Assembly: GCA_002422785.1 (NCBI GenBank)
Contig: DITK01000040.1
Span: forward strand, 960-58,080
Length of the DNA stretch: 57,121 nt
Direction of reading: 5' to 3'
Source of the DNA: Francisellaceae bacterium UBA6186
Lineage (GTDB): Bacteria; Pseudomonadota; Gammaproteobacteria; UBA6186; Azoamicaceae
Below the pieces are notes generated by a model. That model had not been told where the DNA came from. It saw nothing but the letters and a program-made list of their open reading frames with translations, and did not search any database. Within the stretch, counting starts at the first letter, position 1. Every line of letters starts with the position of its first letter. The translations under genes were made by a program, and so were the position numbers. Shown in pieces: positions 1 to 8,545 of the stretch.

Positions 1-631
1 ATTCGGTATGCCAACCTGGTCTACCATATCCCCATGGAGATTGCCATCCTGGTTCTGAGTGATTAACTAATTTCCATAATACAAAATCTTGGGAATGATG
101 TTTAGAATTTTGTACTTCTTGCTCTAGCCTATCAGTGTGCTGCATATTATTAAAATTATGTTTAGACAATAAGCCATAATTTTTAAATTTGCTAACATTA
201 TAAAAAACATCACCATTATTGCCTATATATGCATAGTTATTAGATAATAAAATATTGATTAAATGCAGCATTTCTGTAATAAATTCGGTAGCTTTAGGCT
301 CAAATTGTGGTTTTAATAAACCAAGAGCTGCAAAATCCTCGTGCATCGCATGAATAAATTTTTTTGTTATGTATTCAAAAGATTGGTGGCTTTGTTTAGA
401 TTTATTTAAAATTTTATCATCTATATCCGTAATATTTCTGACCAAGGTAACTTTATGGCCTAGAAAATGGAAATATCTAGTTACTGTATCAAAAAATAAA
501 TAAGTACGAGCATGCCCTATATGACAATAATCATATACCGTAACTCCACATACATAGATACTAACTTGACCATCATTAATTGGAACAAATTCTTCTTTTT
601 TACGAGATATAGTATTATAAATTTTCAGCAT
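1..631 (-). CDS. cysS: Cysteinyl-tRNA synthetase (N-terminal 210 residues, cut by window edge)
   Basis: Charges tRNA-Cys with cysteine in the cytoplasm. Reading the minus strand from the ATG at 631 gives MLKIYNTISRKKEEFVP, then the class I signature VCGVTVYDYCHIGHART, which holds the zinc-binding Cys and the HIGH ATP-binding motif, then VRNITDIDDK. Near the window edge is the conserved block WQSPWGYGRPGWHTE. All are diagnostic of CysRS, so the family call is secure. The frame stays open to base 1; the KMSKS loop and anticodon-binding end lie outside the window. It begins 8 bases after the stop of gltX on the same strand, so the two synthetase genes are probably co-transcribed. Confidence 0.95.
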   Translation of the reverse strand, partial: MLKIYNTISRKKEEFVPINDGQVSIYVCGVTVYDYCHIGHARTYLFFDTVTRYFHFLGHKVTLVRNITDIDDKILNKSKQSHQSFEYITKKFIHAMHEDFAALGLLKPQFEPKATEFITEMLHLINILLSNNYAYIGNNGDVFYNVSKFKNYGLLSKHNFNNMQHTDRLEQEVQNSKHHSQDFVLWKLVNHSEPGWQSPWGYGRPGWHTE

Positions 632-639
632 ACTATTTA

Positions 640-2091
640 CTAATTTTTTATGAGCTTAAGAATTTGTGCTGCTCGTTGTTGTATTCTTTCGGCTCCCATA
701 ATATCAAAAATTTTATGTAATTCTGGGCCCGAGGTTTGCCCAGTAAGTATTAATCTTAAATTCATAAATAAATTTTTACCGGTAAATCCTGAGGATTTTA
801 ATTGGGTGCATAAATCCTTAAAATTATCATTAATTAGTAATATTTCTAAAAATTTATGATCAATGTGTGTGATAGCATTTTCAGTCTCTATTGCTAATTC
901 CAATTCTTGTAAAGTATTAGCAAATAATTTTTTTGCCCAAATAATTGCCTCTTGTGGCATTAAAATATTGGTTTTGACTAGATTTAAAAAATCTTCTAAA
1001 TTATGAGGATCTATTTTGTTGTTAAAACTTTTATTAAAAATCTGTAAAAATTCTGGATTTTGTTGTAGTATTTGTAATAATCTTACATTTTCAATTATAA
1101 GCATTGCTTGCTTTTGCCAAAATTTTAAATGATTAATATCATGCTTGGCAGAATTAGAAGTAGTATGTTCAATATTGAAATTTAAATATAATTCTTGCAT
1201 AGAACATAAATGATTTTCTTGAGAAATATAACTATGTCCCAACCTAGATAAATAATTTAATAATGCTAACGGTAAGTATCCGTTTATTAATAAATTGTGT
1301 ATAGATTCGCTACCACTTCTTTTAGATAATTTTCCAGCTTTATCTTCGGCATTAATTAACAAACAAAAATGACCATATTCTGGTGCTTGTAATCCCAGTG
1401 CCTGCAAAATAAGCAATTGACGCGGCGTATTACTAACATGATCTTCAGCACGCAACACATGAGTTATACCTTGTAGTACGTCATCTATAACACTGCAAAA
1501 CATAAAAGACGATGCACCATCTTGGCGCTTGATTATGAAATCACCAAAATCGTTACTATTAAAAGTTTGCTTGCCCTTGATTAAATCATTAAATTCTACC
1601 ATAACATTTTTAGGTACTTTGAATCGCCAACAAGCGGGCTCATGATTAGCTAATTTTTGTTGAACCTGCTCGGTCGTTAAATTTAAACAAGTACCGGCAT
1701 ATCTAGGAGGTAAACCCTGGGATAGTTGAATTTTACGCATAATATTTAGTTTTTCTTCTGAACAAAAACATCGATAGATTAAATTTTGGTTGTGTAGCTG
1801 TTCATAAAATTGTTCATAAATGGCAGTTCTTTTAGATTGATATACAACCTCGTTATCCCACTTAATTCCTAAAGCACTTAAATCTTCAAATAAAGCATCT
1901 ATATATTCTGGCTTAGAGCGTTCTTGATCGGTATCTTCTATACGTAATAAAAATTCGCCGCTATAATGTTTAGCAAATAAGTAACTAAATAGTGCGGTGC
2001 GGGCATTACCAATGTGCATAAATCCAGTAGGGCTGGGGGCAAACCTAGTTTTTATCGCCAGGTTAATATTATTGTTTATATTTATTGTCAT
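640..2091 (-). CDS. gltX: Glutamyl-tRNA synthetase
   Basis: Attaches glutamate to tRNA-Glu. The 483-residue product has the class I catalytic motifs: TRFAPSPTGFMHIGNARTAL near the N terminus (HIGH equivalent HIGN) and KAGKLSKRSG (KMSKS equivalent) in the middle, with the usual C-terminal anticodon-binding helices. The open frame extends 17 codons upstream to a GTG at 2142. I chose the ATG at 2091 because it places MTININ about 14 residues before TRFAPSPTG, close to the family norm, and leaves room for a promoter facing lpxH, which is divergent. Length is near the usual 470-490. cysS follows directly. Only one GluRS-type gene is visible, and whether it also charges tRNA-Gln cannot be told from here. 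Confidence 0.95.
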   Translation of the reverse strand: MTININNNINLAIKTRFAPSPTGFMHIGNARTALFSYLFAKHYSGEFLLRIEDTDQERSKPEYIDALFEDLSALGIKWDNEVVYQSKRTAIYEQFYEQLHNQNLIYRCFCSEEKLNIMRKIQLSQGLPPRYAGTCLNLTTEQVQQKLANHEPACWRFKVPKNVMVEFNDLIKGKQTFNSNDFGDFIIKRQDGASSFMFCSVIDDVLQGITHVLRAEDHVSNTPRQLLILQALGLQAPEYGHFCLLINAEDKAGKLSKRSGSESIHNLLINGYLPLALLNYLSRLGHSYISQENHLCSMQELYLNFNIEHTTSNSAKHDINHLKFWQKQAMLIIENVRLLQILQQNPEFLQIFNKSFNNKIDPHNLEDFLNLVKTNILMPQEAIIWAKKLFANTLQELELAIETENAITHIDHKFLEILLINDNFKDLCTQLKSSGFTGKNLFMNLRLILTGQTSGPELHKIFDIMGAERIQQRAAQILKLIKN

Positions 2092-2156
2092 ACCGTGAAA
2101 TGTATTATAATATTTAAGTAAGTGCAACCCTAAATTGCACAAAAAGTTGTGTAACT

Positions 2157-2873
2157 ATGACTATTTTTTTTATATCAGATCTACATTTAAACGAGCAATT
2201 TCCAGATAGCTGTGCGTTGTTTTATAAGTTTTTTAATACTTTGCCAGAAGATACTAAGGCTGTGTACATTTTGGGAGATTTATTCGAAGTTTGGATTGAT
2301 GATCGTTTAAATAATACATTTTTGGAAAGCATTAAAAATATTTTAAAATCTGCTGCTGAAAAGTTTCCAGTTTATTTTATTCGTGGTAATCGAGATTTTT
2401 TAATTGGCAAATTATTTGCTAAACAAACCAATATCAAAATTTTACCAGATATACATAAAATAAGTTTATATGGACATAATGTTTTATTGATCCATGGAGA
2501 TTCTTTATGTTCTTTAGATAAAAAGCATATTTATTTTACTAAAATCATCCGTAACCCAATCACTGTGTTTATAGCAAATTTATTACCTATAAAATTAAAA
2601 ATTTTAATCGCTAATAAATTAAGATCTATTAGTAAGAATAAATATAAATATAAAAATAACGATGCTGCTATTTATGATGTTTGTCAAGATACAGTAGCAC
2701 AGATTATGCAGCAGTATTCAGCAGATATTATGATACATGGTCATACTCATAAACCAAATGTTTATAATTATAAACATTTTATTAGAATAGTTTTGAGCGA
2801 TTGGCACGATAATGCTCAAATTTTAGTATTCCACTCTGATGGCTATGAACTGAAAAACATTTGTTTAAAATAA
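2157..2873 (+). CDS. lpxH: UDP-2,3-diacylglucosamine hydrolase (lipid A synthesis)
   Basis: Cleaves UDP-2,3-diacylglucosamine to lipid X and UMP, the fourth step of lipid A synthesis, at the inner face of the inner membrane. The 238-residue protein shows the calcineurin-like metallophosphoesterase set in order: FISDLHLNE (D-x-H), GDLFEVWIDD (GD-x-x-E), RGNRDFL (GN-x-D), a HGDSLC block, and the C-terminal HGHTHKP. These metal ligands are all intact and the RGNRDFL version is typical of LpxH rather than other phosphoesterases. It implies the organism makes lipid A. It stands divergent from gltX with 65 bases between the starts. Confidence 0.93.
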   Translation: MTIFFISDLHLNEQFPDSCALFYKFFNTLPEDTKAVYILGDLFEVWIDDRLNNTFLESIKNILKSAAEKFPVYFIRGNRDFLIGKLFAKQTNIKILPDIHKISLYGHNVLLIHGDSLCSLDKKHIYFTKIIRNPITVFIANLLPIKLKILIANKLRSISKNKYKYKNNDAAIYDVCQDTVAQIMQQYSADIMIHGHTHKPNVYNYKHFIRIVLSDWHDNAQILVFHSDGYELKNICLK

Positions 2874-2944
2874 TTTAAATATTTACATGATTGATTTTTT
2901 ATGTATAATCTTTAAAATATTTTGTGATAGGGTGTTGTTGGAGT

Positions 2945-3499
2945 ATGAGGAAAAAAAATCGATCAAGAAAAAATCCTTCTAATTTACATAAGGATATAAA
3001 TTATTTAACAGACAATGAGTTATGGGTGCAACAAAACCAAGCATTGTTACAACAAAATATTAGGTTGCAAAAACTTTTGAACAATTATGAATCGAATTAT
3101 AAAATAGCTAATAATAGAATATTATATATGAAAGCCGAAATACAAAGTTTAAAAACAGGAGCAAGCTTTTTTGTAGGTCAGCACGATTCTTTGAAGTTAG
3201 ATTTTTATTGCTTATGGGATAAATATTATCAATTACAAATGCAGTATGATTATTTAACCGTTCAGTATAAAGAAAAATTAAAAAAAAATCAGCAATACGA
3301 TATTACGCCTTCAGTAACCACAGATGATTCTGATTCATTTACTCCTGGGTATAATTCAGGCACACTAAAAATATCGAAATTAAGTGATCGATCTTCCAGC
3401 CCAAAAAATAAAGTAAGTGATGGGCATACTAGTATGAATGAAAGATTATTAAGAACCAAGCAATGTTTGCAGACTAATAACAAACCAAAACTTTGTTGA
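2945..3499 (+). CDS. Unrecognised coiled-coil protein with Ser-rich tail
   Basis: I do not recognise this 184-residue protein. It starts very basic (MRKKNRSRKN), then has a glutamine/asparagine-rich segment of heptad-like leucine spacing (residues about 20-65, for example NQALLQQNIRLQKLLNN) likely to form a coiled coil. A second helical stretch with several Tyr and Gln follows, then a low-complexity polar tail rich in Ser, Asp and Lys (SDRSSSPKNK). No signal peptide or membrane segment is seen. The frame is open back to a GTG at 2924, but the ATG at 2945 is preceded by AGGG and GGAG and gives a more natural start. It lies between lpxH and another coiled-coil protein on the same strand. A strong hairpin follows. 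It may be a host-directed effector, but that is inference only. Confidence 0.6.
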   Translation: MRKKNRSRKNPSNLHKDINYLTDNELWVQQNQALLQQNIRLQKLLNNYESNYKIANNRILYMKAEIQSLKTGASFFVGQHDSLKLDFYCLWDKYYQLQMQYDYLTVQYKEKLKKNQQYDITPSVTTDDSDSFTPGYNSGTLKISKLSDRSSSPKNKVSDGHTSMNERLLRTKQCLQTNNKPKLC

Positions 3500-3529
3500 C
3501 TTTGAGCTAAACATATTAACAAGATAAAT

Positions 3530-3577
3530 TTATCGTTATATTTAGATTATTCAAGAAAAAATCTAATATAACGATAA
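3530..3577 (+). terminator. Strong 18-bp hairpin, terminator or leader structure
   Basis: An inverted repeat pairs 3530-3548 with 3560-3577: 18 base pairs with a single bulged T and an 11-base loop. It lies 30 bases after the stop at 3499 and ends 7 bases before the ATG at 3585. There is no T-run after it, so it is not a textbook intrinsic terminator. It could end the upstream transcript, or shield the start of the downstream gene. Confidence 0.55.
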
Positions 3578-3584
3578 TATTGAA

Positions 3585-5144
3585 ATGTACCATAAATTAG
3601 TTTCTTATAAATTCTCTGTTGATTCTGGAAATCCAGATATAGTCGGTTTTTTATCTTTTCTGGATCAGATTTTATCTGGCAATAATTCAAGTTTAACGAT
3701 TCAAAACAATTTTTATGCTGTTGTAACTAATTTTGAAAAATTTATTAATTATGCAAACATCAATGAAGAATGGCAAGAAAAACAACAAGGTAACATATTA
3801 GATGTTAATCTTAAGATTAAAATAAAAAAAACAATCCAGCAAATGTTAATAAAAGGGATATTGCAGGCTGATTATATTAATTTAATCTTTGAGTTTCATC
3901 AACATAAACCTTTTTTAATATCAACTCAAATGGTATATATTTTCCTGATAAATGCTATAATTGATATTGATCCAGAGTCTGATATTGATTATGAACGAAT
4001 TTTGAGTTTGTACTTGTTAAATGCAGCCAATTATAATAATTCAGATGCTATAAAAATATTGTTAGAGCGATATAATGTTTCCCCCATAAAAACATGGCCT
4101 GCTGTAAATTTGGCAAACAATGAAATAGAAGCAATAATTATGCCAATTATACAATTGACTAATACTAAAATATACCAAATAGATAAACAATCTGCCGATA
4201 ATTTAGTAGTACAGCCAGAATCTAATTTTATACTTATGTTAAATCATATAGACTTTCATCAAGAAAATATTAAAACATGTAAAATACAGGAAATATTTAG
4301 GTGTGCTTTTAAAAATAAATTTATTACAGCAATTGACTCCATGCTTAACAAAGAAGAATTTTGTCAAAAAATCTTTTTTACCGAAGAAGATTTAATTATG
4401 TTAGCCTTTTGCCGTGTTGCTATTCCAGACTATGCTGTTTTAATAAATAGAATTGTTGACGGCGATAATATATTAAAAACAACCGAGCTTAACAGAGAAG
4501 ATACATTAAAGAAATTAAATTATTATATAGATATATTGCAAAAAATTGTATCCACCAAGTATGAATGTGAAAATTTTGATCATATAGTAATTAATATTGC
4601 ATTAGAATTTATAAGTTATTTTTTAGAAAAAAATCCAGAAAATGATCTTATATCTAATCTTTTAGTGGTTGCACAGCTTGAGCAAAATAAATTAATACAA
4701 GCAAATCAATTGTTATTAGAAACAAATTCTAAATTATATACAGAAAACCTAACATTGCAAAAAAAATGTGAGAAATCAAATATCAACTGTTTATATATTA
4801 AACAACAAAGATTCTCCGAGGTGCAGTCATTTCAACATAAAATACATAGTTTAAACAATGAATTGATAAATTCCATAGTTACTAGAGAATCAATAGAATA
4901 TAAATATAACTTATTAATTAACGAAAATTACAGATTGCAAGAAATATTACAAAGATTACCTAATAATAATTTTCCATCTTCAAGTTCCAGCGAAAATCAG
5001 TCAACAAGAAATGTAATATTAGAATTTGAATTTTTAAGAGATCCGCCAGGTTTGCAATTAAGTCGATGTATTTCACCCCAAGAACCGATATCTCAACCTC
5101 AAGCACCAAAACTTTCTAGAAGACGACATTCGTTTGATTTATAA
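3585..5144 (+). CDS. Unrecognised 519-residue protein, ankyrin-like helices then coiled coil
   Basis: I do not recognise this protein. The N-terminal two thirds is predicted all-helical; around residues 145-165 the segment LLNAANYNNSDAIKILLERY resembles a degenerate ankyrin repeat. From about residue 365 to 470 there is a long coiled coil (for example NKLIQANQLLLETNSKLY and ENYRLQEILQRL). The last 50 residues are disordered, with a serine cluster, a proline/glutamine patch and the basic ending SRRRHSFDL. No signal peptide or membrane segment is visible. The ATG at 3585 has no clear ribosome-binding site and sits just after a strong hairpin. Architecture and position next to another coiled-coil orphan resemble intracellular effectors of Legionella-like bacteria, but no known family is claimed. 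Confidence 0.6.
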   Translation: MYHKLVSYKFSVDSGNPDIVGFLSFLDQILSGNNSSLTIQNNFYAVVTNFEKFINYANINEEWQEKQQGNILDVNLKIKIKKTIQQMLIKGILQADYINLIFEFHQHKPFLISTQMVYIFLINAIIDIDPESDIDYERILSLYLLNAANYNNSDAIKILLERYNVSPIKTWPAVNLANNEIEAIIMPIIQLTNTKIYQIDKQSADNLVVQPESNFILMLNHIDFHQENIKTCKIQEIFRCAFKNKFITAIDSMLNKEEFCQKIFFTEEDLIMLAFCRVAIPDYAVLINRIVDGDNILKTTELNREDTLKKLNYYIDILQKIVSTKYECENFDHIVINIALEFISYFLEKNPENDLISNLLVVAQLEQNKLIQANQLLLETNSKLYTENLTLQKKCEKSNINCLYIKQQRFSEVQSFQHKIHSLNNELINSIVTRESIEYKYNLLINENYRLQEILQRLPNNNFPSSSSSENQSTRNVILEFEFLRDPPGLQLSRCISPQEPISQPQAPKLSRRRHSFDL

Positions 5145-5232
5145 ATAATATTTGTCTCTTGGCAAGGAAGCTAATTAATAATATAATCTTAATTAATAAT
5201 CAATAATTTATGAATTAAGCTTAAATATTAAT

Positions 5233-7677
5233 ATGTCAGACCAATTAATTACAACTCACACTCCAATGATCAAGCAATACTTGCAAATCAAATCGGAATA
5301 CCAAGATTGTTTGTTATTTTACCGTATGGGAGATTTTTATGAGTTATTTTTTGACGATGCTATTAAAGCTGCCAAATTATTAAATATTACTTTAACTAAG
5401 CGTGGCAAAACTGAAGGTCAGGATATTAGTATGGCTGGAGTTCCTTGTCACACGGTAGATAATTATATTAATAAATTAATTAAATTAGGTGAAACTGTCG
5501 TTATTTGCGAACAAGTTGGCGAGGTAAACGCCAAGGGTCCGATGGAACGCCAAGTAACTAGAATTATAACCCCAGGCACGATTACCGAAGAAGAATTATT
5601 AAATCATAAACAAGCTAATTTAATTATGGCAATTTTAGAAAATAATTCATCGTTTGGTCTTGCGGTTTTAGATGTTAGTACTGGCTTGTTTAATATCTCT
5701 AGTGTCAAAAATAATGTGGATTTAGCTGGGGAATTAGAAAGATTACAACCTGCCGAAATTATTATTCCAAAAAATTTAGAAAATTATCGATCAATAATTC
5801 AAGTTAAAACCGCAATCAATGAAGTTGAACAGTTGCAGTTTACCGAAAAATTAGCAAGATTATCTTTAAACAATCATTTTGGTAAAAATTTTTGTACCCA
5901 ATTTATTAATAATTACTTAATTGAAAATAATAAAGAATGTTTAACCAGCATGTGGGCGGCTGGTGCTTTATTGTTTTATGTGAAATCTATGCATAAAAAT
6001 ACTCTGTTGCATATTAAGCATTTAAATATAGAGTCGACAGATGAAAGTGTAATTATTGATCAACAAACTAGAAAAAATTTAGAAATAAGTAGCAGTATTC
6101 AGAATTATCAAGATAACAATGGCAAAAAAAATACATTGTTAAATATTTTAGATAATTGTAAAACTGCTATGGGTAGTAGATTATTGTTTAATTGGTTAAA
6201 CAGACCTATTAAAAATCATACTTTATTAAAACAACGGTATGCTGCGATTAAAACATTGCAAACCAATCAAATTTTTGAAGAGCTTGGCATTATATTAAAT
6301 CAAATTGGTGATATGGAAAGAATCATAAGTAGAATAGCTATTTTGTCAGCTAAACCTAGAGATTTATTGCAGCTAAAACAAACTTTTGATCGTTTGCCAG
6401 AATTAATTAATCTGCTTAATAACAAGGCACATGATACTATATTGCTTAAAATGATTTTAGATAATTTAAATACTTTCCCTGAATTGTATCAATTAATAAA
6501 TTCAGCGATTATAGAAAATCCACCAGTTATATTAAAAGAAGGAGGTTTTATTGCTTCTGGCTATAATCAAGAGTTAGATGATTTAAGAGCAATATATAAC
6601 GATGCAGATAGTTTTTTAGCCAAAATAGAAATTCAAGAAAAAGAAAAAACTAAACTATCCACTTTAAAAATCGGGTTCAATAAAATTCACGGATATTATA
6701 TAGAGGTAAGCCGTAATCAAAGCAAATTAGTACCAAATTATTATACCAGACGTCAGACATTAAAAAATGTTGAAAGATTTATTAATCCTGAAATTAAACA
6801 ATTGGAAGATCAAATTTTAAGCAGTAAGTCTCGTGCTATTGCTAAAGAAAAATTTCTTTTTGATGAGCTGCTAAAAATTTTGCAAGGGCATATTATTAAA
6901 ATTCAGCAAACAGCTTTTTCTGTTGCCATGCTAGATGTGCTGGCTAATTTTGCTGAGCGAGCAGCGACTTTAAATTGGTCTGAGCCAACTTTAACCTGCC
7001 AAGAAGAATTGAATATTAAATCTGGTCGTCATCCAGTGGTAGAGCAATTGCAAGCAACCATGTTTATTCCAAATAATTTATTATTAAATGACAAAACTAA
7101 GATGTTAGTTATAACAGGACCTAATATGGGTGGTAAGTCTACTTATATGCGCCAAAATGCCATAATTATTTTATTGGCATTAATTGGTAGTTTTGTACCT
7201 GCAAGTTATGCAATTATTGGGCCAATAGATAGAATTTTTTCTCGGATTGGGTCCTCTGATGATTTAGCACAGGGAAAATCAACTTTTATGATGGAAATGT
7301 TAGAAACCGCTAATATTTTACAACACGCCACTTGTAGAAGTTTGGTGATTATTGATGAAATAGGTAGAGGCACCAGCACCTTCGATGGGTTATCTTTAGC
7401 TTATGCTATTGCTAAATATTTAATTAATATTAATAAATGTTTTTGCTTATTTGCTACGCATTATTTAGAACTATCCAATTTACCTAAAGAAATAGAACAA
7501 ATAGCTAATGTTCATTTAACAGCCACAGAAAAAAATGGCATGTTATCATTTTTATATGCAGTACATGATGGCCCAGCTGCTAAAAGCTTTGGGTTGCAAG
7601 TTGCTAAATTAGCTGGTATTCCTGATAAGGTTATTCGCGCTGCTGCAGAGAAATTATTAGAACTAGAGCATAGCTAA
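5233..7677 (+). CDS. mutS: DNA mismatch repair protein MutS
   Basis: Recognises mismatches and small loops in new DNA and starts repair with MutL. The 814-residue sequence carries the mismatch-wedge motif (Phe35 and Glu37 in RMGDFYELFF), the connector, core and clamp regions, and a C-terminal ABC-type ATPase with Walker A TGPNMGGKS near residue 630 and Walker B LVIIDEIGRGTSTFDG. It is about 40 residues shorter than E. coli MutS (853), mostly at the extreme C terminus, the part used for tetramer formation; it ends LLELEHS soon after the helix-turn-helix dimer region. The start ATG has no strong ribosome-binding site. mutL is not in the window. Confidence 0.97.
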   Translation: MSDQLITTHTPMIKQYLQIKSEYQDCLLFYRMGDFYELFFDDAIKAAKLLNITLTKRGKTEGQDISMAGVPCHTVDNYINKLIKLGETVVICEQVGEVNAKGPMERQVTRIITPGTITEEELLNHKQANLIMAILENNSSFGLAVLDVSTGLFNISSVKNNVDLAGELERLQPAEIIIPKNLENYRSIIQVKTAINEVEQLQFTEKLARLSLNNHFGKNFCTQFINNYLIENNKECLTSMWAAGALLFYVKSMHKNTLLHIKHLNIESTDESVIIDQQTRKNLEISSSIQNYQDNNGKKNTLLNILDNCKTAMGSRLLFNWLNRPIKNHTLLKQRYAAIKTLQTNQIFEELGIILNQIGDMERIISRIAILSAKPRDLLQLKQTFDRLPELINLLNNKAHDTILLKMILDNLNTFPELYQLINSAIIENPPVILKEGGFIASGYNQELDDLRAIYNDADSFLAKIEIQEKEKTKLSTLKIGFNKIHGYYIEVSRNQSKLVPNYYTRRQTLKNVERFINPEIKQLEDQILSSKSRAIAKEKFLFDELLKILQGHIIKIQQTAFSVAMLDVLANFAERAATLNWSEPTLTCQEELNIKSGRHPVVEQLQATMFIPNNLLLNDKTKMLVITGPNMGGKSTYMRQNAIIILLALIGSFVPASYAIIGPIDRIFSRIGSSDDLAQGKSTFMMEMLETANILQHATCRSLVIIDEIGRGTSTFDGLSLAYAIAKYLININKCFCLFATHYLELSNLPKEIEQIANVHLTATEKNGMLSFLYAVHDGPAAKSFGLQVAKLAGIPDKVIRAAAEKLLELEHS

Positions 7678-7785
7678 ATCGGTGGTGACATAAAACTTAC
7701 CGTATAACCAGTAACTGCAGCTAAATAAACAAATAATAATAATTAATAAAATCAGTGTTTTTTTTTTAAGATCTGGGTTGTTCAT
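7663..7785 (-). pseudogene. Relic of the N terminus of an EmrA/HlyD-type membrane fusion protein
   Basis: From an ATG at 7785 the minus strand reads 40 codons: MNNPDLKKKTLIL, a hydrophobic stretch LLIIIICLF, then YWLYGKFYVTTD, and stops inside the 3' end of mutS. A short basic cytoplasmic tail, one membrane helix and the sequence Y-G-(R/K)-F/Y-Y-V-S/T-T-D is the hallmark start of EmrA/HlyD efflux membrane-fusion proteins, where the next residues would be D-A-Y-V. Here similarity ends exactly at that Asp, near the mutS stop codon, so the rest of the gene appears to have been deleted. The family call is from memory of that motif; the truncation is directly visible. No emrB-like gene is adjacent. 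Confidence 0.55.
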
Positions 7786-7858
7786 TAATGATTTTATAGT
7801 ATTAAAAAGATAATTTGTAAACTAACTATGTGTAAGTGAATAAATTATTTAAATACTA

Positions 7859-7888
7859 TTGATTAGTATATTGTTTTTCATGTATAAA
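7859..7888 (+). promoter_or_regulatory. Candidate sigma-70 promoter for the lipoprotein gene
   Basis: TTGATT at 7859-7864 and TATAAA at 7883-7888 are separated by 18 bases. Transcription would begin about 20 bases before the ATG at 7915, which also has GGAG at 7902-7905 as ribosome-binding site. In such AT-rich DNA matches arise by chance, so this is moderate evidence. Confidence 0.4.
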
Positions 7889-7914
7889 TAAAAATTTATT
7901 TGGAGAATAATAGT

Positions 7915-8298
7915 ATGTCATTATCAATCATTAAACACATCAGTAAAACGGTATTATTATTAGTGCTGATTATGCCACTAATTACTGGCTGTGCTAGTTC
8001 TAAAAAGATACAACCAGTGCAATTTGGTGATAATAAATTATCTAAAAAACAACTCTTGGATGAAATACAAAAATTAGATGTTGCTCAAGAAGAAATAAAT
8101 TCTAAAAAAGGTATGACTGGTACTAACGTAGCATCGGCACTTTTTTGGATGCCTGGATTATTATACACTTATCATGATGCCAGTGAAGCTACGCGTTTAA
8201 TTGCAGAACGCCGTTCCCATTTAACTGGATTATACAATCAACAATACGCAGATGCAGATAAAAGTACAAAACTGCTTGATAAGAGTAGTAAGTCTTAA
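7915..8298 (+). CDS. Small predicted lipoprotein
   Basis: A 127-residue exported protein. The first 26 residues form a lipoprotein signal peptide: basic MSLSIIKHISK, a hydrophobic core and the lipobox LITGC, so cleavage and lipidation at that Cys are expected. Serine residues after the Cys suggest outer-membrane sorting by the usual +2 rule. The mature part has a helical segment (LLDEIQKLDVAQEEINSKKG), a short hydrophobic patch with the sequence ALFWMPGLLYTYHDA, and a helical tail ending in Ser/Lys. The patch followed by ATRLIAERRSHLTGLYNQ resembles small lipoproteins found in many Proteobacteria, but I cannot name the function. The start ATG has GGAG nine bases upstream; the frame can be extended to a TTG at 7900, which overlaps that site and is less likely. 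Confidence 0.8.
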   Translation: MSLSIIKHISKTVLLLVLIMPLITGCASSKKIQPVQFGDNKLSKKQLLDEIQKLDVAQEEINSKKGMTGTNVASALFWMPGLLYTYHDASEATRLIAERRSHLTGLYNQQYADADKSTKLLDKSSKS

Positions 8299-8323
8299 TT
8301 GTTAAGCCGTACAAGTTAGTTTA

Positions 8324-8362
8324 TTATTAGTAATCTATATTAAATTATTAGATTACTAATAA
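8324..8362 (+). terminator. Perfect 14-bp inverted repeat after the lipoprotein gene
   Basis: Bases 8324-8337 are perfectly complementary to 8349-8362 with an 11-base loop, 26 bases after the lipoprotein stop. A second, looser AT-only inverted repeat follows at about 8360-8395. There is no long T-run, but the position suits a transcription terminator. The remaining roughly 150 bases to mreB hold no gene that I can see. Confidence 0.5.
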
Positions 8363-8545
8363 ATATTAAATAATTATCAGGTTATTTTAATATTTAAAAA
8401 ATATTATCCAGCCAAAACTGAGAACAACAAGTAAATATCAGCTTGTTTATAGTCAAATAAAATTTTTATATCAGGCATTTCGTGCAATATTGTATTTTAC
8501 AACTAATATTTAAATATAACAAAAAATATAGAAAAATAAAAAATC

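Noticed and set aside
2092..2142. Longer gltX from a GTG at 2142
   Set aside because: The added 17 residues are not part of the GluRS family; the ATG at 2091 fits better and leaves space for promoters facing lpxH.
8360..8395. Second AT-only inverted repeat before mreB
   Set aside because: Made only of A and T with mismatches; such palindromes are expected by chance in this composition, so not listed as a separate feature.
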